Shown: piece by piece, positions 8,020 through 17,493 of the stretch
Numbering within the stretch: position 1 is the stretch's first letter
How the letters are laid out: every line of letters begins with the position of its first letter
From: Gemmatimonadota bacterium
Lineage (GTDB): Bacteria > Gemmatimonadota > Gemmatimonadetes > Gemmatimonadales > GWC2-71-9
NCBI GenBank assembly: GCA_003222085.1
Contig: QHUK01000045.1
Coordinates: forward strand, 1-49,490
Length of the DNA: 49,490 nt
Direction: 5' to 3'
Translations under genes and position numbers: made by a program
The notes under the pieces: generated by a model
Databases searched by the model: none
What the model saw: the letters and a program-made list of their open reading frames with translations, nothing else
Told to the model about the DNA's origin: nothing

Positions 8020-8393
8020 CGCACCGCGGACAGGTAGCGGGCGACTTCCTCCGGGAAGGAGCGCACGTCGATGGGCTTGGAGAGGTAACCGTCGAACCCG
8101 GCCGCCAGAGTTTTCTCGCGGTCGCCCGGCATCGCGTGGGCGGTGAGGGCGACGACCTTCCAGGGGTGTTCGCCGCCGATCCCTTTGACATCGCGCAGCA
8201 CGCTGTAGCCATCGCGCCCCGGCAGCTGGATGTCGAGCAGGACCAGGGCGGGGGGTGGCTGCTCGGCCAGTAGCGTGGCCACCAGCGGCTCACCCGACGT
8301 CAGCGCGACGACGCGATGGCCCTTCAGGGTCAGCAGCGCCGTGATGAGCTTCAGGTTATCGGGCTGATCTTCCACCACCACGATCGTTGCCAT
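8016..8393 (-). CDS. Receiver-only (CheY-like) response regulator
   Basis: A 125-residue single REC domain. Acidic pair Glu8-Asp9 (VVVEDQPDN), phospho-acceptor Asp54 (LVLLDIQLPGRDG), switch Thr84 (ALTAHAM) and Lys106 (LSKPID) are all present. There is no output domain, so it must act by protein contact, as CheY- or DivK-like regulators do. It follows the histidine kinase with a TGATG overlap (kinase stop 8395-8393, regulator ATG 8393-8391), so the two are translationally coupled and are the probable cognate pair. The 3' end overlaps the convergent DUF4097 stop by 4 bases. Confidence 0.94.
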   Translation of the reverse strand: MATIVVVEDQPDNLKLITALLTLKGHRVVALTSGEPLVATLLAEQPPPALVLLDIQLPGRDGYSVLRDVKGIGGEHPWKVVALTAHAMPGDREKTLAAGFDGYLSKPIDVRSFPEEVARYLSAVR

Positions 8394-10195
8394 CACGCAT
8401 GCTCCGGCCGGCTCTCGGCCCGCCGCAGGGTGAACCAGAAGGTGCTGCCCTTGCCGAGCTCCGAGTCCACGCCGATGGTGCCGCCGTGCAGCTCCACGAG
8501 GCGCTTGGAGAGCGCGAGGCCCAGGCCCGTTCCTTCGTACCGGCGACTCGCACTCGCGTCGAGCTGCACGAACTCCTGAAACAGCTTTCGCTGGTCGGCC
8601 GGGGCGATCCCGATACCGGTGTCGCTCACGGCGATCCGCACCCGCCCCGCGTCCTCGAGACACGCGCTGAGCCCGACGCGGCCGCCGTCGGTCGAGAACT
8701 TGATGGCGTTGGAGAGGAGGTTGAGCAGCACCTGGCGGAGGCGCCCCCGGTCGGCCGTGACCACGAGGTGGTCGTGCAACGGCTCGATCACGAGCGTGTG
8801 CCGCCGGGCTTCGACCTGTGCGCGGACGCTGTCGGCGGCCTCCTGCAGCAGCGCGCCCAGCTCCAGCGGCTCGAGGCGCAGCTCCATCCGGCCCGCGGCG
8901 ATCTTCGACAGGTCGAGCAGCTCGTTGATGAGCTCGAGCAGGTGGCGGCCGTTGCGCGCGATCGTCTCGAGGTAGTCCCGCTGGGTCTCGCTGAGCGGGC
9001 TCTCGGGCGTCGCCATCGTCAAGAGCAGGTCGCTGAATCCGATCACGCTGTTGAGCGGCGTGCGCAGCTCGTGTGACACGTTCGCGAGAAACTGGTCTTT
9101 GAGCTTGCCCGCCTGGTCGAGCTCGGCGTTGAGGCGCGTCAACTCTCGGTGCTGCTCCTCCAGCTCGGCGTTCTGCGACTCGAGGCGCTGCGCGGCGTGG
9201 CGCACTTCCACCGCCAGGCGGCGGGTGTGCTGGTGGGCGGAGTCGCGCTCGCACGCGATGGCCAGGTTCGGCGCCGCGTGCTCGAGCGCGACGCGCGCGT
9301 CGGCCGAGAGCTCCCCCGTCACGGTCGCCACCAGCAGTCCCACGAGCCGATCCCGGGAGCGCAGGGGCGCGAGCGCGAGGCCCCCGGTGGAATCGTCGTC
9401 CGCGGTGGTGAGCTGCAGCTGCGCCCGCACGGGCCCGGCCGCGGCGCTCGCGTAGTAGATGACCGTGACCGCGTCACCTACCAGTTGGCGCACGACGTCG
9501 CGGGACAACGGTCGGGCGGTGGCGCGGCGTACCGCCGTGGGCCCCCATTCGTTGGTGTCGTACTGCGGCTGATAGAGCGCCAACGCGGGCGCGCCCGTCG
9601 CGGCCGCGATGACGTCGAGCGCCGGACCAAAGCTCCCACCGGCGGTCGCCTCGCGCGATGGCGCGTTCAGAGCCGCGAGCAGGCGCCCGGCCTGATCCTG
9701 CATTCGCTCCCGCCAGGCAAGGGCCGCCGCCATTTGATTCACGCCGCGTGCGATCGTGCCGAACTCCTCGGGCTGGTCCTCGTCGAGTCGCTCGTCGTAG
9801 CGGCCCGCGGCCACGCGCTGAAGCGCCCCGACGACGTGGGCGAACGGGGTGGCGAGTCGCCGCCGGTTGTACCAGAGCCCGACGCCGAGCGCCACGAGCA
9901 CGATCACGAAGATCACCGTCGTCTGTACCGCCGCCTGTATCGCGTCGTCGCCGACTTCGGCGGCGAGCTCCCGCATGGCGGCGATCTGGGGCTGGAGGGC
10001 GGGGGAGGGCGAGGCACGGGCCAGCTGCTCGAGGCGCTGGCTGAGCTCGATCATGTCGGCCTGCGTGCGTCGTGCGCTCCGCCAGATGGCGATACGGTCG
10101 GCCAGACCGGCGACGGCGATGGCCAGAAACGCCGCGGCGAAGAGCCGGCTGATGCTCGGCACGGGCGAAGGGCGAACCGGCGCGGGATGGGTCAT
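8393..10195 (-). CDS. Membrane sensor histidine kinase (HAMP-GAF-like-HisKA-HATPase)
   Basis: A 600-residue sensor kinase. Two hydrophobic helices (about 16-34 and 91-108) flank a periplasmic segment of about 55 residues. A HAMP-like region follows (109-165), then a GAF-like region (about 180-320) and a coiled coil (325-365). The HisKA domain has its H-box SHELRTPLNS at about residue 374 (phospho-His375). The ATPase domain shows the N box (LLNLLSNAIKFS), DTGIGI and GTGLGLALSKRLVE. The ATG at 10195 was chosen because the frame upstream lies antisense to the kinase gene at 10301. It autophosphorylates and should hand phosphate to the coupled receiver protein downstream. The signal sensed is unknown. 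Confidence 0.93.
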   Translation of the reverse strand: MTHPAPVRPSPVPSISRLFAAAFLAIAVAGLADRIAIWRSARRTQADMIELSQRLEQLARASPSPALQPQIAAMRELAAEVGDDAIQAAVQTTVIFVIVLVALGVGLWYNRRRLATPFAHVVGALQRVAAGRYDERLDEDQPEEFGTIARGVNQMAAALAWRERMQDQAGRLLAALNAPSREATAGGSFGPALDVIAAATGAPALALYQPQYDTNEWGPTAVRRATARPLSRDVVRQLVGDAVTVIYYASAAAGPVRAQLQLTTADDDSTGGLALAPLRSRDRLVGLLVATVTGELSADARVALEHAAPNLAIACERDSAHQHTRRLAVEVRHAAQRLESQNAELEEQHRELTRLNAELDQAGKLKDQFLANVSHELRTPLNSVIGFSDLLLTMATPESPLSETQRDYLETIARNGRHLLELINELLDLSKIAAGRMELRLEPLELGALLQEAADSVRAQVEARRHTLVIEPLHDHLVVTADRGRLRQVLLNLLSNAIKFSTDGGRVGLSACLEDAGRVRIAVSDTGIGIAPADQRKLFQEFVQLDASASRRYEGTGLGLALSKRLVELHGGTIGVDSELGKGSTFWFTLRRAESRPEHA

Positions 10196-10205
10196 GCGAC
10201 CGCTA

Positions 10206-10234
10206 CAAATAGGGAACGAGCCGCGGCAGGACAA
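10206..10234 (-). promoter_or_regulatory. Predicted promoter for the histidine kinase/regulator pair
   Basis: On the minus strand TTGTCC (10234-10229) and TATTTG (10211-10206) are spaced by 17 bases. The -10 box lies only 10 bases before the kinase ATG, so the transcript would be leaderless or nearly so. The site lies in the 105-base spacer shared with the divergent Ser/Thr kinase. Confidence 0.42.
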
Positions 10235-10300
10235 GAGCGGCGGCCGCATGAGACGCTGGCGGGGGGCTGGGGCGTGCTGTAAGCTAGGCCTCCACGTCCC

Positions 10301-12796
10301 GTGCCCGACCTGCTCGACTCCCTGCGTGAGGCCGTCGCCGACCGCTACGCGGTCGAGCGGGAGTTGGGTCGCGGGGGCATGGCGACGGTGTTCCTCGCGG
10401 AGGACCTGAAGCACCATCGGCCGGTCGCGATCAAGGTCCTGCACGCGGACCTCACGGCGGCGCTCGGCGCCGAGCGGTTCCTGCGCGAGATCGAGATCGC
10501 CGCCCGGCTGCAGCACCCCCACATCCTGCCCCTGTACGACTCGGGGGCCGCGACGGGCTTCCTCTATTACGTCATGCCGTACGTGGAAGGGGAATCCCTC
10601 CGCGACCGCCTGACGCGCGAGAAACAGCTGCCCCAGGACGACGCGCTCCGGATCGCGACCGAAGTGGCGGGCGCGCTGGCGTACGCCCACAGCCGCGGGG
10701 TCGTGCACCGCGACATCAAACCCGAGAACATCATGCTGTCGGGCGGCACGGCGGTGGTGGCGGATTTCGGGATCGCGCGCGCTGTGAGCGCGGCCGGCGC
10801 CGGGCGCCACCTGACCGAAACCGGCACGATCATCGGGACGCCGGCTTACATGAGCCCCGAGCAGGCGACCGGCTCGGAGGAGATCGACGGCCGGAGCGAT
10901 CAGTACAGTCTCGCGTGCGTCGTGTACGAGATGTTGGTGGGCGAGCCGCCGTTCACCGGGCCGACCGCGCAGGCGGTGCTCGCGCGTCAATCGCTGGACA
11001 TGGTGTCGCCGCCGTCGATCGTGCGGAGCACGATTCCCGACGCCGTGGAGGCCGCGATCCTGCGCGCCCTTGCCAAGCTGCCCGCCGACCGCTACCCGAC
11101 AACGGCGTTGTTCGCCGAGGCGCTCAATACGCGGTCGGCGGCGACCGGCGCGGTGCGGCGGGCGACCCTGGCGGGGGCCCGAGCGCCTCGCCCGTTCTGG
11201 CGGCGTGCGGTGCCCGCGGCGGGAGCAGTGGCGCTCGTCGCTACCGCGGTGGCGCTCTTCGCCCGCCGCCACGCCACTCCCGGTCTGGGCAGCGCGGGCG
11301 GCCTCGATCCCCGTCACGTCGCGGTGCTCTACTTTGAAGACTTATCGCCTGAGAAAAACCTCGCGTACCTCGCTGACGGTCTCACCGAAGCCTTGATCGG
11401 CGAGCTGTCGCGCGTGGCGGGGCTCGACGTCGTCTCGAAGAACGGCGTCGCGCCCTACCGCAACCCGGAGATTCCGCGCGACTCGATCGGGCGCGCGCTC
11501 GGTGCGGGTACGCTGGTGCAAGGCGGCGTCGAACACGTAGGCGACCGCTACCGCGTTTCGGTGCGGCTCATCGAGGGCGGGAGCGGCGCGGACTTCCGCC
11601 GGGCGAGCTTCGAGCAGACCAGAGGCGATTTCCTGAAGATCCGCGACACGCTCGCCGTCAAGGTGGCGGACTTCCTCCGCGAGCGGCTCGGCGAGGAAGT
11701 GAGGTTGCGGGAAGAGCGGGCCGGCACGAGCAATCCCGCCGCGTGGGCTCTGGTGCAGCAGGCCGAGAAGGCGCAGAAGGACGCGGGCGCGGTCGTCGGG
11801 ACCGATCTGGCTGCGGCGGCCCGGCTGTACGGCCGTGCCGACTCGCTGCTGGCGGCCGCGGAGCAGATCGATGGCGCCTGGATCGAGCCGGTGGTGCTGC
11901 GCGCTCGGGTGGCCTACCAGCAGTCGCGCGCGGAGCGCGACCCGCGCGCCATCGACCGGGCGTTCCAGGTCGGCCTGCGGCACGCCGAGCGGGCGGTGCA
12001 GATGAACCCGCAGAGTCCGGACGCGCTCGAGATCCGAGGAACGCTCCGCTTCTGGCGCTACGCACGTGGGCTCGAGCCCGACGTCGCCGCGGCTGAGCGG
12101 CTGCTTGCGGCAGCGAGGAAGGACTTGGAGGATGCGACCAGACTCAACCCGAGGCAGGTCGGCGCATGGACGGTATTGTCCCGCCTCTATTGGGACGCGC
12201 GCGACCTCCTAGAGTCGAACCGTGCTGCCCGGACCGCCTACGAGGCCGACGCCTTTCTAGCGGGTGCCGACGCCATCCTGAACCGCCTGTTCCTGACCTC
12301 CTACGACTTAGAGCTGTTCCAACCGGCCCTCGACTGGTGTCAGAAGGGCTACCGCCGGTTTCCTGCGGATTCCCGGTTCGTCGAGTGCCAGCTCATGCTG
12401 CTGTCCACGAACGCGCGTGACCCCGACGTCGGCGAGGCGTGGCGGCTGGTGGACGAATACACACGGCTGATCCCAGAGCGCGACCGCCCGCTGCAGCGGC
12501 TGTACGCGCAGGTGTGGGCGGCCGCAGTGCTGGGACGTGCGGGACTCAGGGACAGCGCCCACCGCGTGCTGGAGCGTTCGCGGGGGGATGCGACGGTCGA
12601 CCCGGAGCGCGACGTGCTCGGCTACCAGGCGGCGGTCTACACCATGATCGGCGACAAGGACGACGCGCTCCGCGTGCTGGGTGAGTACCTGGTCGCGAAT
12701 CCACGGCACCGCGAGGGGTTCCGGAAGAACGTGCACTGGTGGTGGCGCGCCTTGCAGGACGACACGAGGTTCAAGGCGCTCATCGGTGCACGATGA
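10301..12796 (+). CDS. Receptor Ser/Thr protein kinase with TolB-like and TPR-like C-terminus
   Basis: An 831-residue Hanks-type kinase. The kinase domain spans residues 16-280: glycine loop LGRGGMATVF (22-31), Lys45 in VAIKVL, HRDIKPEN with Asp138, DFG with Asp155, and GTPAYMSPEQ activation-loop end. One transmembrane helix lies near 300-320 (AVPAAGAVALVATAVALFA). A periplasmic TolB/FlgO-like domain of the kind found in such kinases and adenylate cyclases follows (about 338-440; VAVLYFEDLSPEKNLAYLADGLTEALI). The rest is TPR-like helical repeats up to the C-terminus. The start is GTG 10301 with no obvious ribosome-binding site. It is divergent from the histidine kinase operon. Ligand and substrates are unknown. 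Confidence 0.92.
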   Translation: MPDLLDSLREAVADRYAVERELGRGGMATVFLAEDLKHHRPVAIKVLHADLTAALGAERFLREIEIAARLQHPHILPLYDSGAATGFLYYVMPYVEGESLRDRLTREKQLPQDDALRIATEVAGALAYAHSRGVVHRDIKPENIMLSGGTAVVADFGIARAVSAAGAGRHLTETGTIIGTPAYMSPEQATGSEEIDGRSDQYSLACVVYEMLVGEPPFTGPTAQAVLARQSLDMVSPPSIVRSTIPDAVEAAILRALAKLPADRYPTTALFAEALNTRSAATGAVRRATLAGARAPRPFWRRAVPAAGAVALVATAVALFARRHATPGLGSAGGLDPRHVAVLYFEDLSPEKNLAYLADGLTEALIGELSRVAGLDVVSKNGVAPYRNPEIPRDSIGRALGAGTLVQGGVEHVGDRYRVSVRLIEGGSGADFRRASFEQTRGDFLKIRDTLAVKVADFLRERLGEEVRLREERAGTSNPAAWALVQQAEKAQKDAGAVVGTDLAAAARLYGRADSLLAAAEQIDGAWIEPVVLRARVAYQQSRAERDPRAIDRAFQVGLRHAERAVQMNPQSPDALEIRGTLRFWRYARGLEPDVAAAERLLAAARKDLEDATRLNPRQVGAWTVLSRLYWDARDLLESNRAARTAYEADAFLAGADAILNRLFLTSYDLELFQPALDWCQKGYRRFPADSRFVECQLMLLSTNARDPDVGEAWRLVDEYTRLIPERDRPLQRLYAQVWAAAVLGRAGLRDSAHRVLERSRGDATVDPERDVLGYQAAVYTMIGDKDDALRVLGEYLVANPRHREGFRKNVHWWWRALQDDTRFKALIGAR

Positions 12797-12942
12797 TTGT
12801 GGCAGTTACGTGACAAGTTCCGGCGGAGCTCCCCAGAAAGGCTCTGAACCCCGCACGTAGGGCGGGATGCCCGGGGTGCGCGTTTTGCACCGCTCATCAC
12901 GGCTGTTCACGTGCGGCGCCGTCCCTCCCTGGAGCCTCGATA

Positions 12943-15900
12943 ATGAAGCGCCTTCCCTTGGTGGTCGCAGTCGCGTCCGTCCTGTCCGTCGCCTGCCGGG
13001 ACCGGGAGCTACCGCTCGCTCCGGCGAGCGGGCGGCCGGCGTTCCTGATTTCGGACGGCGCGCACACGGGCGGGAACGCCGATTTCTTTTTCCTGCCACC
13101 GCTGGTTCCCGATCCGAGCGGCAGCCCCAACTTCGACGGCGGCAAGTTCAACGCCCAGCTGGCGCCCATCGTCGAGGTGTGCGAGCTGGGCGCCGATCCG
13201 CGGCTGGTGCCCACCACCGACTGCGTCGCCGGCGATCCCGTGTTCGGACCGGCGACGTTGCCGCTGGACGGCGAGCAGTACCATCGCAATTGGGACACAA
13301 AGGCGTCGCGTCTCCGGGATGACAAGTTCTACCGAATGATCGTACGCGGCGCTCCGCGGGGTACCCCCCTCGGCTTCCTCGATCTCGATCCGGTGAGCGG
13401 GGGGATGAAAAATGTGCGGACCGGTGACGTGGTGGCCTTCCAGGACGGCCGCACGCTTCCGATCAACGTACGCATCGAGGACGGGGCATTCGGGTCGACC
13501 AGTCGAAGCGATCACGTCGAGCGGGTCGTACCCAACGTGGCCACCGTTGTGACGACGAACACCGGGTTCGCCGGCGCGTCGTTCCCGGACAATTGGCTCC
13601 CGGCAAACGCAGTCAGCGCGGGGATCACCCAGGTGGTCGTGATCGTCGAGCGGCTGGCGGTGAACGACGGGACGACCGAGAGCAGTTGTCTCCAGAGCGG
13701 GTTGCTGGAGCATGAGGGGTGCTATCGGTTCCGCACTGATCCGGACCTGCACGCCTTCGGCGACTTCAGCCAACCGGTCACCGCCGGGGTGTGCTTCGAC
13801 CTCCCCGCCCTCGTGGGCCAGGCGGCGGGACCGCCGTTCCAGCTGTATCGCCGCGCAGAGGTGGAAGGCGCGCCCACGGGACCGGCGGTCCCGCTCGATG
13901 AAACGGTCGCGCCCTTCCTCAACTGTACTACCTTCGGGCCCACGCCGGTGATCGGGGCGATCCGGGCGGGCGGCCTGCGCGGGTTGGCCAGCGCTGGCTG
14001 GCGCGCCCTGGTGGCGGGCCTCGGGCGCTTCATCAGCCCGGGCGCGTTGCACGCTGTGGACCTGGGCGCCGGCGGCAGGACCAACGCCTTCAGTCGCATC
14101 GGCTGGGCGCGCACGGCAACGTTGACCAAGGTGGCGAGCACCGACAACCAGATGGGCCTGATCAACACGAAGCTGCCCATCGATCCGCAGGTGTGCCTGA
14201 CGTTCAGCCATCATTCCGACCCGCGACCGCTGGTCGATGAGCCCGTGCGATTCACCGTCGCAGCCGGCGGCGGGACCGTGGGGGGCGGCCCGAGCACCGT
14301 CGTGCGCACGGGATCGACCGGGTGCGCGTCCGCGCCATGGGTGCTTGGGTCAACGACCGTGGCGGCGGGAAATAGGCTCACGGCGACGGCCGCCGCGTCC
14401 CCCGGTACAGTGGAGTTCATGGCTGCGGGAGTCTCTCTGACGGGAGTCTCCGCACAGGTGGAGGCCGGTGGCTTCCATTCGTGCGCTCTCACGGCGGCGG
14501 GCCAAGCGTTCTGCTGGGGCAACAACAGAGGCCAGCTGGGCGACGGCACGGCCCCCGATCGGTACGTCCCCACCGCGGTGGCCGGAGGCCTGACGTTCGC
14601 CGCGCTGAGCGCGGGTGACGGTGCCACCTGCGGCCTGACCCCGACCGGCGCGGCGTACTGCTGGGGCTTCAACAGCGGCGGTCAGCTGGGCGACGGCACG
14701 ACGACCGATCGGTTCTCCCCCACACCGGTCGCCGGGGGCGTGACGTTCGCCGCGCTGAGCGCAGGTAACAACGGAGCCGGCGGGCACATCTGCGGCGTGA
14801 CCACGAGCGGCGCGGCCTACTGCTGGGGCCACAACGGCAACGGCCAGCTGGGCGATGGCACGACCACGGACCGGCTCGTGCCCACACCGGTCGCCGGGGG
14901 CGTGACGTTCGCCGCGCTGAGCGCGGGTGGCCAGCACACCTGCGGCGTGACGCCGAGCGGCGCGGCGTACTGCTGGGGCTTCAACGGCGCCGGCGGCCTG
15001 GGCGACGGCACAACCACGCAGCGGCTCGTCCCCACGCTGGTCGCCGGTAGCCTGACGTTCGCCGCGCTGAGCGCGGGTGAAGCTCACACCTGCGGCGTGA
15101 CTCAGACCAGCGCTGCGTACTGCTGGGGGTTCAACGCTAGCGGCGAGCTGGGGGACGGCACAACTACCAGTCGGCTGGTTCCTACACCAGTCGGCGCGGG
15201 CCTCTCGTTCGTCGCGCTGAGCGCAGGTTTCGGTTACACCTGCGGCGTCACGACGACAGGCACGCCGCTCTGCTGGGGCTTCAACGGCCGGGGTGAGCTG
15301 GGCGACGGCACGACTACCGAGCGGCACATCCCGACGTTGGTCGCGGGGGGCCTGTCATTTGCCGCGGCGAGCGCGGGTACCGGTCACACCTGCGGCGTGA
15401 CGACAAGCGGGGTGGTGTACTGCTGGGGCCTGAACGGCAACGGCCAGGTGGGCGACGGCACGACCACGAATCGGCTCGTCCCCACGGCGGTCGCGTTCGC
15501 GACCGGGCCAATCCCCGACATCTCGGGGACCTACGCAGGCACGGTCAGCGGGGCGAACACCGACGGCTCCGGGGTGTTCAGCGGACCGGCTGCGTTCCAG
15601 TTCGTGCAAACGGGCGCGGCTATTACCGGAACATGGAGTTCGTCGGCTGGCAACGACCCCGCCACCGGCACCGTCAACGGCACGATCAACGGTTCTGTCG
15701 TCACGCTCACGTTCACCGAAACCGCTCCCTGTCCGGACAGCTTCACCGGCTCGGGCACGATTACCAACGGGGGCGCGAGCATCTCGGGCTCCTTTTCGAG
15801 GGGCCCCGGTCCCGCTTGTGGTCCTAAGCCGTTCTCCGGGACTCTCCAGGTCAGTCGCATCGTCCCCGGGGGTAGCGGCGTCTCGGGCCTCTATACTGGC

Positions 15901-17349
15901 ACCGTCACCTTCACGGGTAGCTTTGGTTCCGGCGGCGAGCCTCTCACGTTCCAGCTGACGGAAACCGGTACAGGCTTTACGGGGACCTTCAGCTCGCCAG
16001 ATCCGCTCTCCGGCCAAGTAACCGTCGGCGCCATCAACGCAATCGGTGGCGCCTCCGGCTTCACGTTTGCGCTTGTCGTGACAGCTCCGTGTCCGGGGAA
16101 CTTCACAGGCTTAGGCACTATTGCAAACGCGGGCGCAAGCTTATTCGCCTCACTATCAGGCGGCCCGGACTGCGGCGGCGGACCGCTCTCAGGAATGTTC
16201 CTCGTCAGTCGCAGCGCGCTCTCGAGTGAGTTCACGGTCGCTGCGGACGCCGACGGGCAAAGCGTCGCGTTCGATGGGACGAACTACCTGGTCGGCATAC
16301 AAGATCAGCTGGCGCGTAATCAGCCGCGTCCGGGTGTGTTCGCGCAATTCGTATCATCATCGGGCGCCCTCCAGGGTCCGCGCGTCGGCCCGCTCGGGCC
16401 TAGTGGAAACATCCAGGGCGACCCGCCATGCGTGAGTTTCGGCGCGAGCAACTATCTGGTAGCGTGGGCCGGCAACTTCTCGGAGACGGGAGGTGACATC
16501 CTCGGGCAGTTGGTCACGACGGGCGAGGCGCTCGCGGGGGTCGGGCTCGCGATCACGTCCACTCACGACGCGAGCAGCAGCGGCGGCGTTGTGTACGGCG
16601 GCGGACGGTATTTCGTCGCATATGAGCGGACCTCTGGTTCGCTCCACAAGATTTACGGGCGCCTCGTGTCCCCCGATGGCACCGTCGGCTCGGAACTGGC
16701 TGTTAGTAGCGGGTTCGGCCAGGTCCACTTCGACTTATGCCACCAGGTTGCGTTCGACGGGGCCAACTTCCTGGTCGTGTGGATCGAGGAGAGCAGCGAC
16801 CCGAGCTTGAACAACATGTCCGTCAAGGGGCGCTTCGTAAATCCCTCCGGAGCCCTGGGCGCCGAGTTCACCGTCAATGGAGGGGGCCCGACGCGGAGTG
16901 CAGCAGAAATCGCCTACAACGGCAGCACGTACTTTGTGATCTGGAATACGATGATTGATCCGACGGACGAGGATGTTCTCGGCCAGCAGGTGACCACTGC
17001 GGGCTCGCTGTCCGGTAGCGTGATCACGATCGCTACGGGATCGGGATTCCAGTTTGGCCATGTTAGCGCCGGCGGGGGCAACTTCCTTGTCGTCTGGGAC
17101 GACCTTAGGTCGAATCCGCCGTCCTTTGCGATCAAGGGCAAGGTCTTCAATGGCTCTGGAACGCTGATTGGCGCGGAGCGCACGCTTTTCACGCAGGGGT
17201 CCGATGGCCGGGCTCCGGGAGTGCGCGGCGAAGTGTTTAATGGCCGCGAGTACTTCCTTGTGCTGAGCCGCGCGACCCCGCCACTCAATCCGTTTGACTT
17301 TAACGCGTATACGAATCAGAGTCTCGCCGGCGCATTCATGACGCCTTGA
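12943..17349 (+). CDS. Giant RCC1-propeller lipoprotein, paralogue A
   Basis: A 1468-residue predicted lipoprotein (LSVAC lipobox, Cys18; GGAG site before the ATG). Residues about 25-500 form a domain shared with the next gene ([46 protein letters not shown]). Seven RCC1-type blades of about 50 residues follow, each with an HTCGVT..AYCWG Cys pair and LGDGTTT.RLVPT. Two similar beta modules come next (ISGTYAGTV.., VSGLYTGTV.., each with TAPCP..FTG.GTI). The C-terminal 350 residues repeat a motif like VAFDGTNYLVVW, which suggests a second propeller. Seven blades are enough for a closed RCC1 propeller. One Cys pair per blade suits oxidising conditions outside the cytoplasm. The role is unknown; surface recognition is a guess. 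Confidence 0.85.
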   Translation: MKRLPLVVAVASVLSVACRDRELPLAPASGRPAFLISDGAHTGGNADFFFLPPLVPDPSGSPNFDGGKFNAQLAPIVEVCELGADPRLVPTTDCVAGDPVFGPATLPLDGEQYHRNWDTKASRLRDDKFYRMIVRGAPRGTPLGFLDLDPVSGGMKNVRTGDVVAFQDGRTLPINVRIEDGAFGSTSRSDHVERVVPNVATVVTTNTGFAGASFPDNWLPANAVSAGITQVVVIVERLAVNDGTTESSCLQSGLLEHEGCYRFRTDPDLHAFGDFSQPVTAGVCFDLPALVGQAAGPPFQLYRRAEVEGAPTGPAVPLDETVAPFLNCTTFGPTPVIGAIRAGGLRGLASAGWRALVAGLGRFISPGALHAVDLGAGGRTNAFSRIGWARTATLTKVASTDNQMGLINTKLPIDPQVCLTFSHHSDPRPLVDEPVRFTVAAGGGTVGGGPSTVVRTGSTGCASAPWVLGSTTVAAGNRLTATAAASPGTVEFMAAGVSLTGVSAQVEAGGFHSCALTAAGQAFCWGNNRGQLGDGTAPDRYVPTAVAGGLTFAALSAGDGATCGLTPTGAAYCWGFNSGGQLGDGTTTDRFSPTPVAGGVTFAALSAGNNGAGGHICGVTTSGAAYCWGHNGNGQLGDGTTTDRLVPTPVAGGVTFAALSAGGQHTCGVTPSGAAYCWGFNGAGGLGDGTTTQRLVPTLVAGSLTFAALSAGEAHTCGVTQTSAAYCWGFNASGELGDGTTTSRLVPTPVGAGLSFVALSAGFGYTCGVTTTGTPLCWGFNGRGELGDGTTTERHIPTLVAGGLSFAAASAGTGHTCGVTTSGVVYCWGLNGNGQVGDGTTTNRLVPTAVAFATGPIPDISGTYAGTVSGANTDGSGVFSGPAAFQFVQTGAAITGTWSSSAGNDPATGTVNGTINGSVVTLTFTETAPCPDSFTGSGTITNGGASISGSFSRGPGPACGPKPFSGTLQVSRIVPGGSGVSGLYTGTVTFTGSFGSGGEPLTFQLTETGTGFTGTFSSPDPLSGQVTVGAINAIGGASGFTFALVVTAPCPGNFTGLGTIANAGASLFASLSGGPDCGGGPLSGMFLVSRSALSSEFTVAADADGQSVAFDGTNYLVGIQDQLARNQPRPGVFAQFVSSSGALQGPRVGPLGPSGNIQGDPPCVSFGASNYLVAWAGNFSETGGDILGQLVTTGEALAGVGLAITSTHDASSSGGVVYGGGRYFVAYERTSGSLHKIYGRLVSPDGTVGSELAVSSGFGQVHFDLCHQVAFDGANFLVVWIEESSDPSLNNMSVKGRFVNPSGALGAEFTVNGGGPTRSAAEIAYNGSTYFVIWNTMIDPTDEDVLGQQVTTAGSLSGSVITIATGSGFQFGHVSAGGGNFLVVWDDLRSNPPSFAIKGKVFNGSGTLIGAERTLFTQGSDGRAPGVRGEVFNGREYFLVLSRATPPLNPFDFNAYTNQSLAGAFMTP
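14455..15498 (+). repeat. Seven tandem RCC1 units (about 150-base period) in paralogue A
   Basis: Each unit carries near-identical DNA such as GACGTTCGCCGCGCTGAGCG and TGGGCGACGGCACGACCACG, repeated every 150 bases or so. The same words recur in the neighbouring paralogue, which makes the pair prone to recombination and to assembly collapse. The repeats are coding (RCC1 blades), not CRISPR. Confidence 0.85.
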
Positions 17350-17493
17350 CCCGATCGAGGAGCGCGGACAGCGGTCTAGCGAGGGTCCGCCCCGGGAGCC
17401 ATATTCCCCCATCCGCGAAGTCTCGCCCGCGGCCGAGCATCGGGTCTCTCGTGCGGAGGTGCCCTCGGTTGCGGTGATTCGAGGTTCCCTACC

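Noticed and set aside
8016-9254. A reading frame that joins the response regulator to a 290-residue Arg/Pro-rich N-terminal extension.
   Set aside because: The extension is antisense-like frame noise over the histidine kinase C-terminus. The TGATG junction gives a clean 125-residue receiver start at 8393.
10275-10300. A promoter for the receptor Ser/Thr kinase using TAAGCT as -10.
   Set aside because: No acceptable -35 element was found 16-18 bases upstream.
10196-11317. A 370-residue N-terminal extension of the histidine kinase.
   Set aside because: It is antisense to the conserved catalytic domain of the Ser/Thr kinase. The transmembrane start at 10195 is the natural N-terminus.
17350-17493. 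A terminator or promoter between the two RCC1 genes.
   Set aside because: Only a weak GCGGAC/GTCCGC pairing with a 15-base loop and no T-tract was found, and no convincing promoter boxes.
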